From CAWJMD01 sp963845675 (GTDB lineage Bacteria > Actinomycetota > Actinomycetes > Actinomycetales > CAWJMD01): DNA of 64,000 nucleotides. The translations under genes and the position numbers were made by a program. The notes below the pieces were generated by a model. That model did not search any database and had not been told where the DNA came from. It saw only the letters and a program-made list of their open reading frames with translations. Position 1 is the first letter of the stretch; the number at the start of each line of letters is the position of its first letter. Positions 49,537-57,526 of this stretch are shown here, one piece after another. The stretch is from assembly GCA_963845675.1 (NCBI GenBank), contig CAWJSX010000001.1, positions 992,001 to 1,056,000 of the forward strand, in the 5' to 3' direction.

Positions 49537-50075
49537 TCAGCCCTGGCGCTCGACGCCGGGCAGGCGGCTGAGGAGGTCGGTTGCGACGTCCGGGAACCAG
49601 CCGGGAACGTCGACGAGGACGCAGCCCACCCCAGGCCACGAGCCCCACCAGCGCAAGGGTTCCCAGCCCCGACGCCCAGCGCACCCACACCGGTTGCCGG
49701 TCGCTCCACTCCATGAGCTGGTGGAACCTCTCCTTGGCCCACTGCAGCAGACGGTGCGCCCACTCGAACTCGCTGGCCAGGACGGCCAGCCCGATCAGGA
49801 AGAGCGGGATACCTCCCGGGCCCGGGCAGCCAGCCGGTGAGGAGGGCGGCCACCATCAGCGTGACGCCGACGATGCCGACGACGATGCGGTAGATCAGCC
49901 TCGTCATCGGGTCGGCCTTGAGCCGTCGGCGCCAGGCCCACCCGTCCTCGTGCTCGGACGGGCGGTGACGGTGGCGCTCTGTGTGCCCCGGCCGCTCCGA
50001 GCGGCTCGGTCGGCCGGCGCGACGTCGGCTCGGCGCGCGAGGTCGACCCGGGGTCGTGGGAGCGTGCTCGTCCAT
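49537..50075 (-). CDS. Small membrane protein, TIGR02611/PGPGW type, two frameshifts
   Basis: Conserved actinobacterial membrane protein of unknown function. A disordered basic N-terminus leads to helix IYRIVVGIVGVTLMVAALLT and the PGPG signature (GWLPGPG), then, in other frames, an EFEWAHRLLQWAKERFHQLM stretch, helix WASGLGTLALVGLVAWG, and a C-terminal VDVPGWFPDVATDLLSRLPG. Frame changes are near 49825 and 49625. ATG 50075. Divergent from the ssgB-like gene. Confidence 0.7.
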
Positions 50076-50427
50076 GTACTCAGCGTAGGCGCGCCGGCTG
50101 ACAGCCGGCTGTCGCCTCCCGTCGGGGGACCCCCGTCAGCCGTTCGCCGCACCGAGATCGGGGAAATGCCCGTCTACGGAGGTCGGTGCTGGGCCTCGTG
50201 AGTGTCCGACGGTCACGCTGCGCAGCGACGAGGACGCACGGCTAGGACGGACGGGTGAAGACTCGCCGTCGGGACGTGTCGAGCGAGGGACGCAGGTGGT
50301 CAAATCGCCCACGCGAGAGCCGACTCGGGGGATCCCCATGTTTCGCTCGGCAGGCGGCGGGTACCCCTCGACTGTGCACATCACGAGTGTGCACATCCCC
50401 GCTCCCAGGAAGGCCCAGGAGGCTCCC
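50076..50427. other. 352-base divergent intergenic region upstream of the ssgB-like gene
   Basis: No gene could be supported here. It holds a ten-base palindrome GGGGATCCCC (50328-50337), a duplicated TGTGCACATC motif (50373-50397), and the AGGAGG ribosome site of the ssgB-like gene (50417-50422). The open frame running from 50296 into the ssgB-like gene shows no similarity before 50428. Confidence 0.6.
50373..50397 (+). promoter_or_regulatory. Tandem TGTGCACATC repeats, candidate operator
   Basis: TGTGCACATC occurs at 50373-50382 and again at 50388-50397, a 15-base period. Each contains the perfect octamer palindrome TGTGCACA. The second copy ends 30 bases before the ssgB-like start codon, placing the pair where a repressor or activator would act. 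The cognate factor is unknown. Confidence 0.5.
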
Positions 50428-50850
50428 GTGACATCCAGCCAGCGCACCGTGGTTGCCGTACCGATCGAGCTGCGGCTCAGGGTGCCGCAGCAGCAGGTGC
50501 TGCCGCTGCCGGTCCAGCTCCAGTACGGCTCCGACGACCCCTACGCGGTCAGCGTGGCCTTCCAGGGCCCGGACGAGGTCGTCACGTGGGTGTTCGCCCG
50601 CGACCTGCTGGCCGACGGGCTCCTCGCCCCCGGGGGCGAGGGCGACGTCACGGTGCGGCCCGAGCGGGGACCCTTCGGCGACGTCCTGGTGATCGGGCTC
50701 GCCTCGCCGGACGGTCAGGCCGAGCTGGAGGCCGACGCCGGTGACGTGCGCGACTTCCTCCGGCGCACCGAGCAGGTGCTGCCGCGGGGCCAGGAGCACA
50801 CGGTGATCGACATCGACGCCGAGCTGTCCCAGCTGCTCGCCGACTCCTGA
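50428..50850 (+). CDS. SsgA-like sporulation/cell-division regulator (SALP, ssgB type)
   Basis: 140 residues of the SsgA-like family restricted to morphologically complex or related actinobacteria, where SsgB recruits FtsZ. VAVPIELRLRVPQQQVLPLP, YGSDDPYAVSVAFQ, VTWVFARDLLADGL and VLIGLASPDGQAELEADAGD-type segments match the fold; length is typical. GTG 50428 was chosen because AGGAGG lies five bases upstream; an in-frame ATG at 50296 would add an unconserved tail. In non-sporulating relatives its role may be general septum placement. Confidence 0.85.
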   Translation: MTSSQRTVVAVPIELRLRVPQQQVLPLPVQLQYGSDDPYAVSVAFQGPDEVVTWVFARDLLADGLLAPGGEGDVTVRPERGPFGDVLVIGLASPDGQAELEADAGDVRDFLRRTEQVLPRGQEHTVIDIDAELSQLLADS

Positions 50851-50855
50851 CCGGT

Positions 50856-51711
50856 CTACGGGTCGAGGTCGTCCGCGCTGCGGCGAGCGAACATCTCCGC
50901 CACGGCGGCGACGAGACCCCTTGGGGTCAGCGCCCTTCCGTCGACCGCTGACAGCTGGCTGGACGTCTCGCGTCGAGGACGTGAGCACCGCCTGGGTGCA
51001 CTCCTGCAGCGTCGCCATCGGGAGCGTCTTCTCGCGACACGGCAGTCCGTCGTCCTCGCACCACTCGAGCATCAGCTCGCGGGTGATACCTGCCAGGCAG
51101 CCCGACTCGAGCGGCGGCGTGACCAGCTCGTCCCCGACCACCACGGCCACGTTCGAGCCGGTCCCCTCGCACAGCTCGCCTCGGGTGTTGGCCAGCAGCG
51201 CCTCCGTCCCGCCGCGCTCGCGGGCGTACTGGAGGGCGATCACGTTCTCCGCGTAGGACGTGGTCTTGAGGCCGGCGGTCGCGCCGCGCTCGTTGCGGGT
51301 CCACGGCACGCTGACGGCGGCGGGCGCGCCCGCCCACTGCGGTGACGGCGCGGCGGCCACGACGAGCGTCCCCGGTTCCCCCGACCGCTCGGAGCCCAGG
51401 GGCCCGGGGCCGGCCGTCCATGTGATGCGGAGGCGACCGAAGTCCATCGGCAGGGCCGCGACCACGTCGGCGACGGCGGCTCGTACCTCGTCGTCGTCCG
51501 GGGCGGGCAGGCCCAGCCCCTCGGCCGAACGCCGTAGGCGTCGCAGGTGCCTGGTGAGGGCGAAGGGGCCGGCAGCCGTCACCTTGCACGTCTCGAAGAC
51601 CCCGTCCCCCACGGTCATGCCGTGGTCGAGGGCCGCCACGGTCGCTGTCGACGGGTCCCGGACCCTGCCGCCGACCCAGACCACCAACGGTGCTGACGTG
51701 GTGCCGCTCAT
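50856..51711 (-). CDS. pabC: Aminodeoxychorismate lyase-like class IV aminotransferase, one frameshift
   Basis: PLP enzyme of fold type IV, predicted to release 4-aminobenzoate for folate synthesis. VVWVGGRVRDPSTATVAALD, DHGMTVGDGVFETCKV, the PLP-lysine segment AGLKTTSYAENVIAL, ELCEGTGSNVAVV, TPPLESGCLAGITRELML, and VLTSSTRDV continuing as SQLSAVDGRALTPRGL after an extra C near 50962. ATG 51711 overlaps the pabB stop, which favours lyase over branched-chain aminotransferase. Convergent with the ssgB-like gene at six bases. Confidence 0.85.
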
Positions 51712-52795
51712 CCCCCCACTCTGCCACGGTGGCGGGAACCTCCACCGGACGCCAGGCCGACGAGCCGCTCGGCCTTCAGCTCCGTCTCCGCCCACTCCGC
51801 GGCGGGGTCGCTCCCCCACGTGATCCCCGCTCCCGTCCCGAAGCGGAGAACCCCACCGCCGGCCGGGCTCGGCGTCCACCAGAACGACCGGATGCCGACG
51901 GCCAGCGTGCCCTGGGGACCGTCGACCCAACCGACACCACCGCAGTAGGGTCCACGTGGCACCGGCTCGAGCATCCCGGATCGCCTGCAGCGCAGTGCTC
52001 TTCGGGGCACCGGACACCGACCCGGGCGGGGAGGTCGCGGTGAGGAGCTCGCGCCAGCCGACGCCCGGCCGCAACCTCCCCCGGACGGTCGACACGAGGT
52101 GGACGAGCCCCGGGTGCTGCTCCTGACGCAGGAGCCCGTCGACCTCGACGGTGCCGGGGCGGCACACCCGGCTGAGGTCGTTGCGCACGAGGTCGGTGAT
52201 CATCACGTTCTCCGCGCGGTCCTTCTCGAGCAGCCCGTCGGCCGTGGCGGCCGTTCCCTTGACCGGTCCCGAGGCGACACGGTCCCCGTCCCGGGAGAGG
52301 AAGAGCTCGGGGGACGCGGACACGACCCAGCCCGCCGGCGGGCCCCTCGTCCACCACACCCGCGTAGGGCGCCGGGTTGCCGACCGCCAGCCGGGCGGCG
52401 AGCGCCCAGGGGTCAGGCCGGTCGGGCGTCGTCGCGCTCAGCACGCGACACAGGTTGACCTGGTAGACCTCTCCCTGGCGGACCAGCTCGCGGATGCGGG
52501 AGACGCCGTCCACGTACGTGGCGCGGTCGACGGACGTCGACCAGGCGTCGGGATCCGGCCCGCACCAGCGGTGTCGCGGCGCCGGCAGCGGACCGGGTGC
52601 CAGGTGGCCGAAGCGCAGCGCGAGCCCGCCGCCCTCGAACGGCTGGACGACCGACCACCACCCGGGCCGGTCCAGCGCGTCGGGGTCGACCGCGAGGTCG
52701 ACCCGCTCCTCCGCCTGCGTGGCCAGCACACCGCCCCACCAGGCACGCGCCCCCGCGAGCAGGGGCACCGCGGCGGGGTGGTCGGGCGCTGGCAC
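51708..52795 (-). CDS. pabB: Aminodeoxychorismate synthase component I, two frameshifts
   Basis: Chorismate-binding enzyme making 4-amino-4-deoxychorismate. Across frames: VSRIRELVRQGEVYQVNLCR, SPELFLSRDGDRVASGPVKG, EKDRAENVMITDLVRNDLSR, TSPPGSVSGAPKSTALQAIR, PVPRGPYCGGVGWVDGPQG and GAGITWGSDPAAEWAETELK. Frame changes near 52345 and 51975. GTG start at 52795. It is shorter than some PabB proteins (about 360 residues), lacking most of the N-terminal subdomain, as in many actinobacterial copies. No PabA glutaminase is adjacent. Confidence 0.9.
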
Positions 52796-52819
52796 CGCGC
52801 GACCGTACCGGCCCGTGGC

Positions 52820-54008
52820 TCACTCCTCGAGGACCACGGCCGTGGTGAGCCGCTCGACGAGGCCCACCGTGTCGAGGTCCTCCCGCACCGCCAGCACCGC
52901 GATGCTGAGCCGTCGCTCCGGCACGACGACCAGCGCGCTGCTGTAGCCCGGCACGCTGCCGAGGTGGCCGACGGCGCGCAGGCCGAACGAGGTCGAGATC
53001 ACCATCGTGCCCAACCCGTAGCCGATGCCGGGCAGCGCGTCCGGCTCGGCGTCGTCCGTCATCCGTGCCACCCACGGGGTGTCCAGGACGTGACCCCCGT
53101 ACAGGAGGTAGCCCCAGCGCGCGAGGGTCGGCGCGTCCCCCGCCATCCCCGCGGCCCCTCCGGCCAGGCCGGCCAGGGAGCGGTAGGGCAGGTACCCGTC
53201 CGCCGGTGGCAGCGGCCGATGGGACACCGGCACCATCACGGGTCCGGGCAAGAGCTGGCCTTCCTGGAGCGAGAGCCGTACCAGCCCAGCGGGCTCGAGC
53301 AGATCCGACGTCAGGGCCGACCCCAGTGAGCCTCCGGTCACGTCCTCGATCAGGAGGCTGAGGGCGAGGTACCCGGCCTGGGAGAGGACAGGCCGCTCGG
53401 CGGGGGTGGCACCGGGGGCCGCCGCGAGGTCGAGAGCGTCCGACGTCGCCCAGTCGCGCGAGGGGTCGGCGGAGGCCTCGTCGACAGCACCGGGGGCGTC
53501 ACGGAAGCCCGCTCGCATGCCGAGGGCCTGCTCGACGGTGGCCGAGCCGGAGGCTGCCGGGTGGTCGACGTACCGGGAGACGGGTGCCTCAAGGTCCACG
53601 AGACCGGTGTCCGCCAGGTGCAGCACCTCAGCGGCGACGAACGTCTTCGTGACGTCGCCGATGGCCGCGACCGAGTCAGGTCCGACACGTCCTCCGGCGC
53701 CGTCGACGCCTGCCGCGCCGGCCCACGACCAGCGGTCCGTCACGACGGAGACGGCCAGCCCGGGCGCCCCGCGCCGCAGCCCGGGGTGCCGCTGCTCGTT
53801 GCGCACCACGCCGTCCACGACCGCCTGCAGGGCGGCTGCGACGCCGGGCGGGGCGGCGACGTCCTGAGGGGGTCGGGAGCACCACGACGGGCCCGGGCGG
53901 GCGGGGGCGAGCGTTGCGTCGCTCGATCGGGTCCGGTGGGTCGCCGCTGCACGAGCCGAGAGCCACCGAGAGCGCCACGACCACTGCAGCTGCACGGACC
54001 CGTCTCAT
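52820..54008 (-). CDS. Beta-lactamase-fold lipoprotein with degenerate active site, one frameshift
   Basis: Serine-hydrolase (class C beta-lactamase/PBP4*) fold. A lipoprotein signal MRRVRAAAVVVALSVALGSC with LGSC lipobox is in one frame; the domain follows in another after about 53868: PGLAVSVVTDRWSWAGAAG, AAIGDVTKTFVAAEVLHLAD, SQAGYLALSLLIEDVTGG, GYGLGTMVISTSFGLRAVGH, HLGSVPGYSSALVVVPERRL. The usual SxxK nucleophile serine is aspartate (DVTK) and the YxN tyrosine is not recognisable (LSQ), so it is likely non-catalytic. ATG 54008 has GAGG upstream; GTG 54014 is an alternative. Confidence 0.8.
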
Positions 54009-54010
54009 CG

Positions 54011-54044
54011 CCACCTCACGGCACCGACCACCTCACGGCACCGG
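54011..54044. repeat. 17-base tandem duplication carrying the ribosome site of the lipoprotein gene
   Basis: CCACCTCACGGCACCGA (54011-54027) is followed at once by CCACCTCACGGCACCGG (54028-54044). On the minus strand each unit contains GTGAGGTGG, so the ribosome-binding region of the adjacent lipoprotein gene is duplicated. Slipped-strand duplication is the simplest origin. Confidence 0.8.
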
Positions 54045-54136
54045 CCGGCAGGGTCGACGCCCTCCACCGATCCTCCCCCTGTCGCCCGTGCATGGGCAAC
54101 GGCGTCACGGCCGCCGCGCTGTGTACGGTCCGTGCT

Positions 54137-55297
54137 GTGCCCTCCCCCCGACTCGTCGCGACCGCCCTCGCCTGTGGGGTGCTGACGCTCGGCGCAGCCT
54201 GCTCGGGACCGGCGGATCGCCCCTGCCGGCACGGTGGCCTCCAGCACGACGAGCCGCATCATCTCCGGCAGCCGAGCCCGACGCCCACCCCGACGCCCAC
54301 GCCGCCGGAGCCCGTGACGCTGGCCTTCGCCGGGGACGTGCACTTCTCCGGCCGGCTGGAACCGCTGCTCGCGGACGGGGCCGACCCGGCGCAGGCCCTC
54401 GCGTCCCTTCGCCCGGTGCTGTCGGCCGCGGACGTCACGGTCCTCAACCTCGAGGCAGCGGTCACGGAGCGGGGCTCGAAGGAGCCCAAGAAGTTCCACT
54501 TCCGGGTGCCGCCGACCGCCCTGGACGCCGTCGCCGCTGCGGGAGTGGACGTGGTGAGCATGGCCAACAACCACGGCGTCGACTACGGGCCGGACGGGCT
54601 GGAGGACACGCTGGCCGCGATCGGGAGCAGCCCCGTCGGCGTCGTGGGCATCGGGGTGGACGCGGCGCAGGCCTTCGCTCCCGCGCTGGTCGACGCCCGG
54701 GGCACGACGGTGGCCGTCCTCGGTGCGACCCAGGTGCCGGACCACACGGCAGCCGCGTGGCGTGCGGACGACGACGACCCCGGCGTGGCCGTGTCACGCG
54801 ACCCCGACCGGCTCGTGGCCGCCGTCGAGGCGGCCTCGGCGCAGGCCGACGTCGTCGTCGTGTTCCTGCACTGGGGCACGGACTACACCGGCTGCCCGGA
54901 CGCCGGCCAGCGCTCCATCACCCCACGCCTCGTCGACGCCGGGGCCGACGTCGTGGTGGGCGCGCACGCCCACCAGCTCCAGGGCATGGGCTGGTACACG
55001 ACCGACGCGGGCAACAGCGCGTACGTCGCCTACGGTCTGGGCAACTTCGTCTGGTGGCGCTCCAACGACGAGGTCTCGATCACCACCGGCGTGCTGACGG
55101 TGACGCTGCCGCCACCCCCGGTCGACGGGCAGGTCGTCCCCGACCCGGGCGCGGTGACGGCCGCCACCTGGACACCGATGCGGATCGCCGACGACGGCAT
55201 CCCGGTGGTGCGCACCGGCGACGACGCGGCCGCCGACCTGGCCTCCTGGGACGCGATCCGCGAGTGCGCGGGCCTGTCGCCCACGCCCCCCGGCTGA
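54137..55297 (+). CDS. CapA-family lipoprotein (poly-gamma-glutamate synthesis/metallophosphatase-like)
   Basis: 386-residue exported protein: GTG 54137, hydrophobic segment VATALACGVLTLGAACSG with a lipobox-like GAAC, a Pro/Thr linker, then the PGA_cap domain of the calcineurin-like superfamily. Landmarks: LAFAGDVHFSGRLEP, TVLNLEAAVTERGSKEPKKF, VVSMANNHGVDYGPDGLEDT, VVVFLHWGTDYTGCP, VVVGAHAHQLQGMGW, YGLGNFVWW. The stretch PCRHGGLQHDEPHH just after the lipobox is odd in composition and may contain a compensated pair of indels. Homologues occur outside capsule loci, so the substrate is open. Confidence 0.87.
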   Translation: MPSPRLVATALACGVLTLGAACSGPADRPCRHGGLQHDEPHHLRQPSPTPTPTPTPPEPVTLAFAGDVHFSGRLEPLLADGADPAQALASLRPVLSAADVTVLNLEAAVTERGSKEPKKFHFRVPPTALDAVAAAGVDVVSMANNHGVDYGPDGLEDTLAAIGSSPVGVVGIGVDAAQAFAPALVDARGTTVAVLGATQVPDHTAAAWRADDDDPGVAVSRDPDRLVAAVEAASAQADVVVVFLHWGTDYTGCPDAGQRSITPRLVDAGADVVVGAHAHQLQGMGWYTTDAGNSAYVAYGLGNFVWWRSNDEVSITTGVLTVTLPPPPVDGQVVPDPGAVTAATWTPMRIADDGIPVVRTGDDAAADLASWDAIRECAGLSPTPPG

Positions 55298-55324
55298 CGC
55301 CGCCGCGCATGGCGGGGGTACCGG

Positions 55325-55355
55325 TTGGACTCCCCCGCGCGCACTCGGTTAGAGT
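55325..55355 (+). promoter_or_regulatory. Candidate promoter of the tRNA cluster
   Basis: TTGGAC (55325-55330) and TTAGAGT (TTAGAG at 55349-55354 with an 18-base spacer, or TAGAGT at 55350-55355 with 19). Tracks to the tRNA-Gly 5' end about 38 bases downstream. No coding sequence lies between it and the CapA stop. Confidence 0.55.
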
Positions 55356-55392
55356 TCCGACGCACGCCACGCCCCCTGGGGTGAGGTTGCGT

Positions 55393-55465
55393 GCGGACGT
55401 GGCTCAGCTGGTAGAGCATCACCTTGCCAAGGTGAGGGTCGCGGGTTCGAATCCCGTCGTCCGCT
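55393..55465 (+). tRNA. tRNA-Gly(GCC)
   Basis: 73-base cloverleaf: acceptor GCGGACG/CGTCCGC, D-arm GCTCAGCTGGTAGAGC, anticodon stem TCACC/GGTGA with loop TTGCCAA (anticodon GCC), T-arm GCGGGTTCGAATCCCGT, discriminator T. First of three tRNAs in a row. Confidence 0.97.
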
Positions 55466-55498
55466 CTGAGGCACTGTCGAGACGGCAGCCTGTCTCGC

Positions 55499-55569
55499 GG
55501 TGGAGTGGCCGAGAGGCGAGGCAACGGCCTGCAAAGCCGTCTACACGGGTTCAAATCCCGTCTCCACCT
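55499..55569 (+). tRNA. tRNA-Cys(GCA)
   Basis: 71 bases: acceptor GGTGGAG/CTCCACC, short D-arm, anticodon stem ACGGC/GCCGT with loop CTGCAAA (anticodon GCA), T-arm ACGGGTTCAAATCCCGT, discriminator T. Probably the only cysteine tRNA type needed for both codons. Confidence 0.97.
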
Positions 55570-55599
55570 CTCAGCAACGATCCATGATCAGTGCTGAAC

Positions 55600-55671
55600 G
55601 GGCGATTGGCGCAGCGGTAGCGCGCTTCCCTGACACGGAAGAGGTCACTGGTTCGATCCCAGTATCGCCCA
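55600..55671 (+). tRNA. tRNA-Val(GAC)
   Basis: 72 bases: acceptor GGGCGAT/ATCGCCC, D-arm GCGCAGCGGTAGCGC, anticodon stem CTTCC/GGAAG with loop CTGACAC (anticodon GAC), T-arm CTGGTTCGATCCCAG, discriminator A, followed by encoded CCA (55672-55674). An integrase remnant points into its 3' side, suggesting past use as an attachment site. Confidence 0.97.
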
Positions 55672-55692
55672 CCAGAGTTGTCGCAGGTCACA

Positions 55693-55721
55693 GGCCGTTC
55701 CGGACATCGTCCGGGGCGGCC
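55693..55721 (+). terminator. Hairpin after the tRNA cluster
   Basis: A 13-base-pair stem (55693-55705 with 55709-55721, two G-U pairs) around an ATC loop lies about 20 bases after tRNA-Val(GAC) and is followed by TT. A good candidate end for the tRNA transcript. Confidence 0.6.
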
Positions 55722-55759
55722 TTCGGCGTGTCGGCGGTGGCCGTGTAGCAGCAGATGTA

Positions 55760-56013
55760 GCAGCCACGCCGGTCAGACCAGCGCGCTCGGCCGCGCGGGT
55801 GACCGACCTGAGCGCGTTGCGCGGATCGATCGGCCGGCCGAGCCAGGTGGTGAACACCAGCCCTGCCTCGTGCCACAGGTTGGCGGCGCTGGCGCGTTCC
55901 TGCTCGTGACGCGCCGCCACAGCCCGAAGCAAGGTGGCGACCGGCTCTGGGATCGGGAACGAGCGTCGGGACAGTCCGTCCACCGCCGGCGCTACCCCTA
56001 CCGATCCGGCCAC
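55760..56013 (-). pseudogene. Tyrosine recombinase (phage/ICE integrase) remnant
   Basis: About 85 residues resemble the start of the catalytic domain of actinobacterial integrases: SFPIPEPVATLLRAVAARHE, ERASAANLWHEAGLVFTTWL, GRPIDPRNALRSVTRAAERA, GLTGV. The HxxR box and the tyrosine nucleophile are missing, replaced by unrelated Ala/Thr/Pro-rich sequence leading to the tRNA. The upstream domain is also absent. Orientation toward the tRNA-Val 3' end fits a decayed element that integrated there. Confidence 0.65.
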
Positions 56014-56015
56014 CC

Positions 56016-56035
56016 TGGCTCCATAATGGCTCCAT
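56016..56035 (+). promoter_or_regulatory. Direct repeats over the antitoxin start (candidate autoregulatory operator)
   Basis: TGGCTCCAT occurs at 56016-56024 and 56027-56035, an 11-base period close to one helical turn, and the second copy includes the start codon. VapB/FitA-type antitoxins usually repress their own operon by binding repeats of this kind. Confidence 0.55.
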
Positions 56036-56255
56036 GCCGAACATCCAGATCAAGGACGTGCCAGCGGACACCCATGAAGTGCTGCGTCAGCGAGCGGCGG
56101 CGGCCCACCAGTCACTCCAGGAGTACCTGCGCTCCAGGCTTGTCGCCGAGGCGGCGCGCCCGACGGTGGACGAGGTGCTCGGAATGGCCGGCGACCGCCA
56201 TGGCGGGACGCTCTCGCTCGCCAGACTCGGTGAGCGCGCTCCAGGGCGACCGTGA
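56034..56255 (+). CDS. FitA/VapB-type antitoxin (ribbon-helix-helix)
   Basis: 73 residues: MPNIQIKDVPADTHEVLRQR begins a ribbon-helix-helix DNA-binding domain (AAAAHQSLQEYLRSRLVAEA), and the tail (PTVDEVLGMAGDRHGGTLSL) would wrap the toxin. ATG 56034 lies within direct repeats that likely form the operator. The stop overlaps the toxin start by four bases. Confidence 0.85.
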   Translation: MPNIQIKDVPADTHEVLRQRAAAAHQSLQEYLRSRLVAEAARPTVDEVLGMAGDRHGGTLSLARLGERAPGRP

Positions 56256-56653
56256 TCGTCGTTGACGCGAGCGTCCTGGCCGTCGCCCTGCTCGACGACG
56301 GCCAGGACGGCCAGGACGCACGTGCCCGCCTGCGCGGCGAGCAGCTCGCCGCGCCGTCACTGATCGACCTGGAGGTGACGTCCGTGTGGCGCGGGCTGGT
56401 CCGAGGCGGTCACCTCGACCCCGGGCGAGCCTCGCTGGCCCTGGACGACCTGGGGGCCCTCCCCCTGGACCGCGCCCACCACGCGCCGCTCCTCAGCCGG
56501 TGCTGGGCGCTGCGCGACGACCTCACGGTCTACGACGCCGCCTACGTCGCCCTCGCCGAGGCGCTCGACACGACGCTCGTCACCGGCGACCAGCGCCTCG
56601 CCCGCGCGACCGGGCCGCGCTGCACCATCGAGGTGCTGGGCGAGGGTGCGTAG
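56252..56653 (+). CDS. VapC-type PIN-domain toxin
   Basis: 133-residue PIN ribonuclease, toxin of a type II module. The acidic metal-binding residues are in place: D5 (IVVDASVLA), E41 (LIDLEVTSVWR), D95 (TVYDAAYVALAE) and D113 (LVTGDQRLAR). GTG 56252 overlaps the antitoxin stop (GTGA). A toxin-antitoxin pair directly beside an integrase remnant at a tRNA suggests both came with a mobile element. Confidence 0.9.
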   Translation: MIVVDASVLAVALLDDGQDGQDARARLRGEQLAAPSLIDLEVTSVWRGLVRGGHLDPGRASLALDDLGALPLDRAHHAPLLSRCWALRDDLTVYDAAYVALAEALDTTLVTGDQRLARATGPRCTIEVLGEGA

Positions 56654-56782
56654 CGAACCGCTCATCCCGTGGCCGCGTCCTCATCCTCGATCGCCGGAAC
56701 GGCCGCCGTGCCGGTGCACCCCGGGTCGCCGCCACGTTCCGCACCTCAGCGACCCGCCGCGCGACCTCGTGCGTCCAGGCTC

Positions 56783-56834
56783 TTGGCACGGGGCCCTGTC
56801 GCGGATAGCGTGCGCTGATGTGACACAGGTCACA
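56783..56834 (+). promoter_or_regulatory. Promoter with CRP-like palindrome upstream of a secreted protein
   Basis: TTGGCA (56783-56788), 17 bases, TAGCGT (56806-56811), then TGTGA-CACAGG-TCACA at 56819-56834, an exact match to the CRP/GlxR consensus TGTGA-N6-TCACA. The palindrome lies where transcription would begin, 18 bases before the ATG at 56853, so a CRP-family protein bound here should repress. Confidence 0.65.
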
Positions 56835-56852
56835 ATGTCCTAGGGAGTCAGC

Positions 56853-57482
56853 ATGAAGTCTGCACGTCGTCTCCTCACGGTCGCGGCCGCACTCGCCCTC
56901 GGTCTCGGCGTGGCAGCCGCGCCGGCCACCGGGACGAGCTCTGTCGCCCGGTTCGCGCCCTCCTCGTCCGCGGTCCCGGGTGTCGCCCCTGCTGGCTCCG
57001 AGGCCACCGCTGTCGTCCTGGACAGCTCCGGCCGCGCGATCGACCTGGGTACAGGGGATCCCGCACCGGTCCTGAGCAGCGCCAAGGAGTCGGCCAGGTC
57101 CACCTCGGCCAGCACAGCGGAGGCCGCGCTGTTCGGCTGCACTCCGGTCAGCGGCAGGGACAATCCTCACCGGTCCTCCACCGGCGTCGCCGTGTCCGGC
57201 CACGGCTGGTGGGACAAGGGCACCTGCAGCAACAACAAGGCCAAGGTCTACAACTGCCTGTACGAGTGGTACACGGACAACACGTGGCGGCAGAAGAAGT
57301 GCTCAGTGACCAAGGAGCTGTCGCCCGGCGGCGGGAGCAGCAACCGTACGACGGCCCGCAGGGACTGCGACAACACCCTGCAGACGTCGTGGCGCAACCA
57401 CGTCGACGTCGACGTGGTCGGTGAGATCGACACCGGGGAGAACCCCATGCGGCAGGCTGACGTCAACTGCCGAATCTACTGA
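56853..57482 (+). CDS. Secreted cysteine-rich protein of unknown function
   Basis: 209 residues. A Sec signal peptide is evident (MKSARRLLTVAAALALGLGV, likely cleavage after AAAPATG). A low-complexity Ser/Ala region to about residue 95 precedes a compact C-terminal domain with six cysteines (FGCTP, GTCSN, YNCLY, KKCSV, RDCDN, VNCRI), enough for three disulfides, and aromatic clusters (GHGWWDKG, YEWYTDNTW). I do not recognise the family. A CRP-like palindrome overlaps its promoter. No frameshift. Confidence 0.8.
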   Translation: MKSARRLLTVAAALALGLGVAAAPATGTSSVARFAPSSSAVPGVAPAGSEATAVVLDSSGRAIDLGTGDPAPVLSSAKESARSTSASTAEAALFGCTPVSGRDNPHRSSTGVAVSGHGWWDKGTCSNNKAKVYNCLYEWYTDNTWRQKKCSVTKELSPGGGSSNRTTARRDCDNTLQTSWRNHVDVDVVGEIDTGENPMRQADVNCRIY

Positions 57483-57526
57483 CTGACCTATCTCCGGCTC
57501 CGCCGGGCCGGCCGGAAGGACACAGC

